DNA from: an uncultured Chlamydiae bacterium
GTDB lineage: Bacteria > Chlamydiota > Chlamydiia > Chlamydiales > Rhabdochlamydiaceae
Direction: 5' to 3'
DNA: 26,512 bases
NCBI GenBank assembly: GCA_903867585.1
Contig: CAIPRZ010000031.1
Span: forward strand, 1-26,512
Under the pieces are notes generated by a model that was not told the DNA's origin, searched no databases, and saw only the letters and a list, made by a program, of their open reading frames with translations. This document shows positions 22,999-26,512 of the stretch, one piece after another; positions within the stretch are counted from its first letter, which is position 1, and each line of letters starts with the position of its first letter. The position numbers and the translations under genes are program-made.

Positions 22999-24789
22999 AT
23001 GGATCATACTCATAAAACTCATCATGCTAAAGGCATCGTCACTAAGGCTTTTGGAAATCTTTTACAGGTTCAATTTGAGGGTAGTGTTCAGCAAGGTGAA
23101 ATTGTTTACGTAGAATTTGATGAACTAAGCCTTAAAGCTGAGGTTATTGAAATTGCTGGCAATGATGCCAAAATTCAGGTCTTTGAAGATACTAAAGGGG
23201 TCTTTTTAGGGGCGCAAGTTCGTTTCACTGGGCATCTTTTGGAAGCAGAACTTGGTCCTGGTTTATTATCCTCTATTGTGGACGGACTACAAAATCCCTT
23301 GGAACAAGTGGCTGATGCTGTAGGTTTATTTCTCAATCGCGGTGTTTATATGAGTCCTTTAAACCGTCAAAAGCGGTGGGATTTTATGCCTGAGGCTAAA
23401 GTAGGTGATATCTTGGAGCGCGGCGATGTTTTAGGAACATGTCTTGAAGGGCGATTCCACCACCATATTATGCTCCCTTTTGCCCTTTATGATCGTTATA
23501 CACTTACTTATGTGGCTCCAAGTGGCGCCTATAATGTCGATCACGTTATTGCTAAAGGAGTCGATCGTAAAGGAGTTGAACATTCTTTTACCATGGTGCA
23601 GAAATGGCCTGTTAAAATGTCTCTGCACAAGGGAACTAAAGTTAAACCCTTTGGCATGCTAAAAACTGGTTTAAGATCTATTGATACCCAGTTTCCAATT
23701 ATTCAAGGGGGGACATTTTGTTCTCCGGGCCCTTTTGGTGCTGGTAAAACTGTTCTTCAACACCATCTTTCTAAATATTCCTCTGTGGATATTGTGGTTA
23801 TTGCAGCCTGTGGTGAAAGAGCGGGTGAGGTAGTTGAGGTCTTAAAAACATTTCCGCATTTGACCGATCCTCACACAAGCGAACCCCTAATTAATCGAAC
23901 AGTCATTATTTGCAACACCTCCTCCATGCCTGTTGCAGCTCGCGAAGCTTCCATTTATATGGGAGTAACGATTGCTGAATATTATCGCCAAATGGGACTT
24001 AATATTTTACTTCTTGCCGATTCTACATCGAGATGGGCACAAGCTATGCGAGAAATGTCTGGACGCTTAGAAGAAATACCTGGTGATGAGGCTTTTCCAG
24101 CTTATCTTGCTTCCCGCATTGCGGCCTTTTATGAAAGAGCTGGTGTCCTTTCATTAAAGCATGGCAAGCATGGGTCTTTAACAATTGGTGGTACAGTATC
24201 TCCTGCTGGTGGAAACTTTGAAGAGCCTGTAACCCAAGCGACCTTATCAGTTGTGGGATCTTTTTTAGGGCTTTCAAGAGCTAGATCAGATGCCCGTCGT
24301 TATCCTGCTATTGACCCGCTGATTTCTTGGAGTAAATATTTGCCACAGGTGGCTCACGAATTATCGACTCAAGTTGAATCTTGGGGCCCAATGGTTAAAA
24401 AAGCTCAGTACATCCTAAAAGCTTCTGATGAAATCAGAAAACGGATGGAAGTGGTTGGTGAAGATGGTATTTCGTTGGAAGATATGGTTTTGCATTTAAA
24501 AGGGGAACTCTACGATTTTTGTTACCTACAGCAAAATGCTTTTGATAAAGAAGATTCTTATGCTCCTTTAGAACGACAGCTTCCTTTATTTGAGTTGTTC
24601 ATTAAAATATTCAACATGCACTCTGATTTTGATAATCATGACGAAGCTAGAAGCTTTTTCCTCGATCTTCAAAACAATTTGAAAAACATGAATTTCCTCC
24701 CATTTAAATCTGAAGAATATAGAAGGCTCCATGGGCAGGTTTTGGCTAAAATTGCATCGTATGAGCGTAAAGAAGGAGCCTTAGTATGA
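22999..24789 (+). CDS. atpA: V-type ATP synthase catalytic subunit A
   Basis: The 596-residue subunit A carries the catalytic nucleotide sites. The Walker A motif GPFGAGKT is at 244-251 (Lys250), followed by AACGERAGEVVEVL and then ADSTSRWAQAMREMSGRLEE with PGDEAFPAYLASR. The extra 'non-homologous' insert typical of V/A-type A subunits lies between the N-terminal beta-barrel and Walker A. The N-terminus is unusual: MDHTHKTHHAKG has four histidines in the first nine residues before the normal start of the barrel at GIVTKAFGN. No later start with a ribosome-binding site is evident, and AGGA stands about 10 bases before the ATG. The stop overlaps atpB by 4 bases. In Chlamydia the enzyme is thought to couple ATP and ion gradients across the inner membrane; the direction cannot be read here. 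Confidence 0.97.
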   Translation: MDHTHKTHHAKGIVTKAFGNLLQVQFEGSVQQGEIVYVEFDELSLKAEVIEIAGNDAKIQVFEDTKGVFLGAQVRFTGHLLEAELGPGLLSSIVDGLQNPLEQVADAVGLFLNRGVYMSPLNRQKRWDFMPEAKVGDILERGDVLGTCLEGRFHHHIMLPFALYDRYTLTYVAPSGAYNVDHVIAKGVDRKGVEHSFTMVQKWPVKMSLHKGTKVKPFGMLKTGLRSIDTQFPIIQGGTFCSPGPFGAGKTVLQHHLSKYSSVDIVVIAACGERAGEVVEVLKTFPHLTDPHTSEPLINRTVIICNTSSMPVAAREASIYMGVTIAEYYRQMGLNILLLADSTSRWAQAMREMSGRLEEIPGDEAFPAYLASRIAAFYERAGVLSLKHGKHGSLTIGGTVSPAGGNFEEPVTQATLSVVGSFLGLSRARSDARRYPAIDPLISWSKYLPQVAHELSTQVESWGPMVKKAQYILKASDEIRKRMEVVGEDGISLEDMVLHLKGELYDFCYLQQNAFDKEDSYAPLERQLPLFELFIKIFNMHSDFDNHDEARSFFLDLQNNLKNMNFLPFKSEEYRRLHGQVLAKIASYERKEGALV

Positions 24790-26084
24790 GAAAAGTCTAT
24801 CAACAAATTCTAGATCTTAAAGGTAACCTCATCACGGTAAAAGCTAAGGGAGCTTTTCTTGGAGAGCTTGCCGAAATTTCTCGTAAAGATGGAAGGGTGG
24901 GCCTTGCTTCTGTCCTTAGAATCGACAACGACAAGGTAACACTTCAGGCCTTTGATGGAACACGCGGTGTTTCAACCACCGATGAAGTCGCTTTTTTAGG
25001 AAGATCGATGAAAGCTATTTTTTCTAATCAATTGTTAGGTCGTCAATTTTCAGGCTCCGGTAAACCTATCGATCATGGACCTGAAGTTTTTGGTGAAGCG
25101 GTGGATTTAGCAACGCCCTCTTTTAATCCTGTAAAAAGGGTTATTCCAAAAAACTTGGTAAGAACAAATATTCCGATGATCGATGTGTTTAACTGTCTTG
25201 TTAGATCACAAAAAATTCCTATTTTTTCTATCGCTGGAGAGCCTTATAACCAGTTGCTCATGCGTATAGCAAACCAAACCGATGCCGACGTCGTTATCAT
25301 TGGCGGAATGGGGCTTAGATTTGATGATTACAGGGCCTTTATTGATAACGCTGAAAACTCAGGTTCTTTATCAAAAACCGTTATGTTTATCCATCAGGCG
25401 ACCGATCCTGTTGTAGAATGTCTTCTTGTTCCTGATATGGCTCTTGCGTGTGCTGAGAAATATGCTATCCATGACAAAAACGTGTTAGTACTGTTAACCG
25501 ATATGACAGCCTATGCCGATGCCATTAAAGAGATCATGATTACCATGGATCAAATCCCATCCAATAGGGGATATCCTGGATCTTTATATTCAGATCTTGC
25601 AGCCCGTTATGAAAAAGCGGTAGAAATTGAGGGGAGTGGTTCGATTACGATAATTACTGTAACCACTATGCCAGGTGGTGATGTAACTCACCCGATTCCT
25701 GATAACACCGGTTATATTACAGAAGGGCAATTCTATCTTCACGGGGGCCGTATCGATCCGTTTGGATCCTTATCCCGATTAAAGCAGCAAGTCATCGGTA
25801 AAGTCACTCGAGAAGATCATGGAGATCTTTCCAATGCCATGATCCGTTTATATGCTGATTCAAAAAAAGCTAAAGAGCGCCAAGCTATGGGCTTTAAACT
25901 TTCCCGTTGGGATAATAAACTCATTAATTACCAGCAAGAATTTGAGGCCTCAATGATGAATCTTCAGGTCAATATGACCCTTGAAGAGGCTTTGAATAAA
26001 GGTTGGTCTATACTTGCTGATAATTTTGAGCCTGAAGAGGTAGGAATTAAACAATCATTAATCTCTGCATATTGGCCGAAATAA
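24786..26084 (+). CDS. atpB: V-type ATP synthase regulatory subunit B
   Basis: The 432-residue subunit B alternates with A in the head. As expected of the non-catalytic subunit, Walker A is degenerate (AGEPYNQLLMR at 150-160 in place of a GxxGxGKT). The conserved YPGSLYSDLAARYEKA and TMPGGDVTHPIPDNTGYITEGQ blocks are present. AAGGAG (24773-24778) is 7 bases before the ATG, which overlaps the atpA stop; the atpB stop in turn overlaps the atpD start by one base. Such packing supports balanced A:B synthesis. Confidence 0.97.
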   Translation: MRKVYQQILDLKGNLITVKAKGAFLGELAEISRKDGRVGLASVLRIDNDKVTLQAFDGTRGVSTTDEVAFLGRSMKAIFSNQLLGRQFSGSGKPIDHGPEVFGEAVDLATPSFNPVKRVIPKNLVRTNIPMIDVFNCLVRSQKIPIFSIAGEPYNQLLMRIANQTDADVVIIGGMGLRFDDYRAFIDNAENSGSLSKTVMFIHQATDPVVECLLVPDMALACAEKYAIHDKNVLVLLTDMTAYADAIKEIMITMDQIPSNRGYPGSLYSDLAARYEKAVEIEGSGSITIITVTTMPGGDVTHPIPDNTGYITEGQFYLHGGRIDPFGSLSRLKQQVIGKVTREDHGDLSNAMIRLYADSKKAKERQAMGFKLSRWDNKLINYQQEFEASMMNLQVNMTLEEALNKGWSILADNFEPEEVGIKQSLISAYWPK

Positions 26085-26512
26085 TGAAACTGACTAAAAC
26101 TCAACTTCGTGAAGAACAGTCCCGTCTTTTACAACTTGAAAAGTATGTCCCTACTTTGCAATTAAAAAAAGCGATGCTTCAACAGGAAGTGATTGAAGCT
26201 GTAACCTTAAAGCAAAAGCTTGAGGTGGAGCTTAATTTAGTCGAAAAACTTTTTGAAGAGGCGTCCATACTTTTATCCGATGATCGTGTGGTTTTATTAA
26301 AAATGTTAAAAGTTGAAAACGTTGAAACTCATATTGAAAACATAGCCGGTGTTGAGGTTCCTGTTTTTGATTCTATAACTTTTTCCCGTTTAAATTATGC
26401 TCTCACGGATACTCCGGCTTGGTTTGATATTATTATTGATAAGCTCAAAAGCAAAGCTTCATTGCAAGCCCAAATGCAAGTTCTTGATAAAAGGAAAAAG
26501 TTGCTTGAGAAA
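26084..26512 (+). CDS. atpD: V-type ATP synthase subunit D (5' part, cut by window end)
   Basis: A reading frame opens at the ATG that shares its A with the atpB stop and stays open for 143 codons to the window edge. The start, MKLTKTQLREEQSRLLQLEK, followed by YVPTLQLKKAMLQQEV, matches the long N-terminal helix of subunit D, the central rotor shaft. The end of the visible part re-enters a coiled coil (AQMQVLDKRKKLLEK). That is the expected second half of the helical hairpin, so roughly 50-60 codons should be missing. Order E, (C-like), A, B, D is the chlamydial order; subunits I and K are expected next. Confidence 0.92.
   Translation, partial: MKLTKTQLREEQSRLLQLEKYVPTLQLKKAMLQQEVIEAVTLKQKLEVELNLVEKLFEEASILLSDDRVVLLKMLKVENVETHIENIAGVEVPVFDSITFSRLNYALTDTPAWFDIIIDKLKSKASLQAQMQVLDKRKKLLEK

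Noticed and set aside
1..26512. CRISPR arrays, insertion sequences, phage genes, replication origin
   Set aside because: No tandem spaced repeats, transposase or integrase frames, terminal inverted repeats or clusters of DnaA-type boxes were seen.

Overview
The window is a piece of a chromosome from a member of the Chlamydiae, most likely an environmental (Parachlamydia-like) lineage rather than Chlamydia itself. Three things point there. The gene order infA, tRNA-Thr, tuf, tRNA-Trp, secE, nusG, rplK, rplA, rplJ, rplL, rpoB, rpoC, transaldolase, V-type ATP synthase E, (DUF2764-like), A, B, D is the order I remember from C. trachomatis (about CT323 down to CT306). A bacterium using a V/A-type ATP synthase beside its RNA polymerase operon is unusual outside this phylum and a few others. 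The encoded sequences also look chlamydial throughout. The DNA is AT-rich. I cannot assign a family or genus by eye. No mobile element, CRISPR array or phage gene is visible, and no gene-free stretch exceeds 300 bases.

Left block (1-6817): two minus-strand genes, a LicD-family protein with an unusual double hydrophobic N-terminus and a 707-residue protein ending in a LOG-like nucleotide-binding domain, lie divergent from a tightly packed plus-strand trio. The trio encodes a MYG1-family hydrolase, a HIT-family hydrolase and a HEAT-repeat protein, and it converges on a minus-strand SufE-like sulfur acceptor. The LOG/MYG1/HIT/HEAT neighbourhood resembles what I recall as CT387-CT384 in C. trachomatis. 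There it is not next to infA, so the junction near 6.4-6.9 kb looks like a lineage-specific rearrangement.

Middle block (6840-19740): the information-processing superoperon. It opens with a recognisable infA promoter and contains two tRNA genes flanking tuf. A strong hairpin/U-tract attenuator between rplL and rpoB is followed by a candidate internal promoter for rpoBC. The block closes with a strong, apparently bidirectional terminator after rpoC. Several annotated-looking long starts (tuf, rplA, rpoB, rpoC) are better placed downstream at ATG codons, mostly with good ribosome-binding sites.

Right block (19763-26512): minus-strand transaldolase and a pair of tiny signal-peptide plus C-terminal-membrane-anchor proteins of unknown function, the pair driven by a good sigma70-type promoter. 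Divergent from these is the V-type ATP synthase operon atpE, DUF2764-like, atpA, atpB, atpD (cut by the window end). The DUF2764-like gene probably supplies the central-stalk/C-like subunit that is otherwise absent from this part of the operon.

Most of the window is conserved housekeeping. The parts most worth a second look are the LicD protein with an inclusion-membrane-like hydrophobic module, the LOG-like fusion, the two small membrane proteins, and the terminator-like hairpin in the leader of the MYG1 operon.
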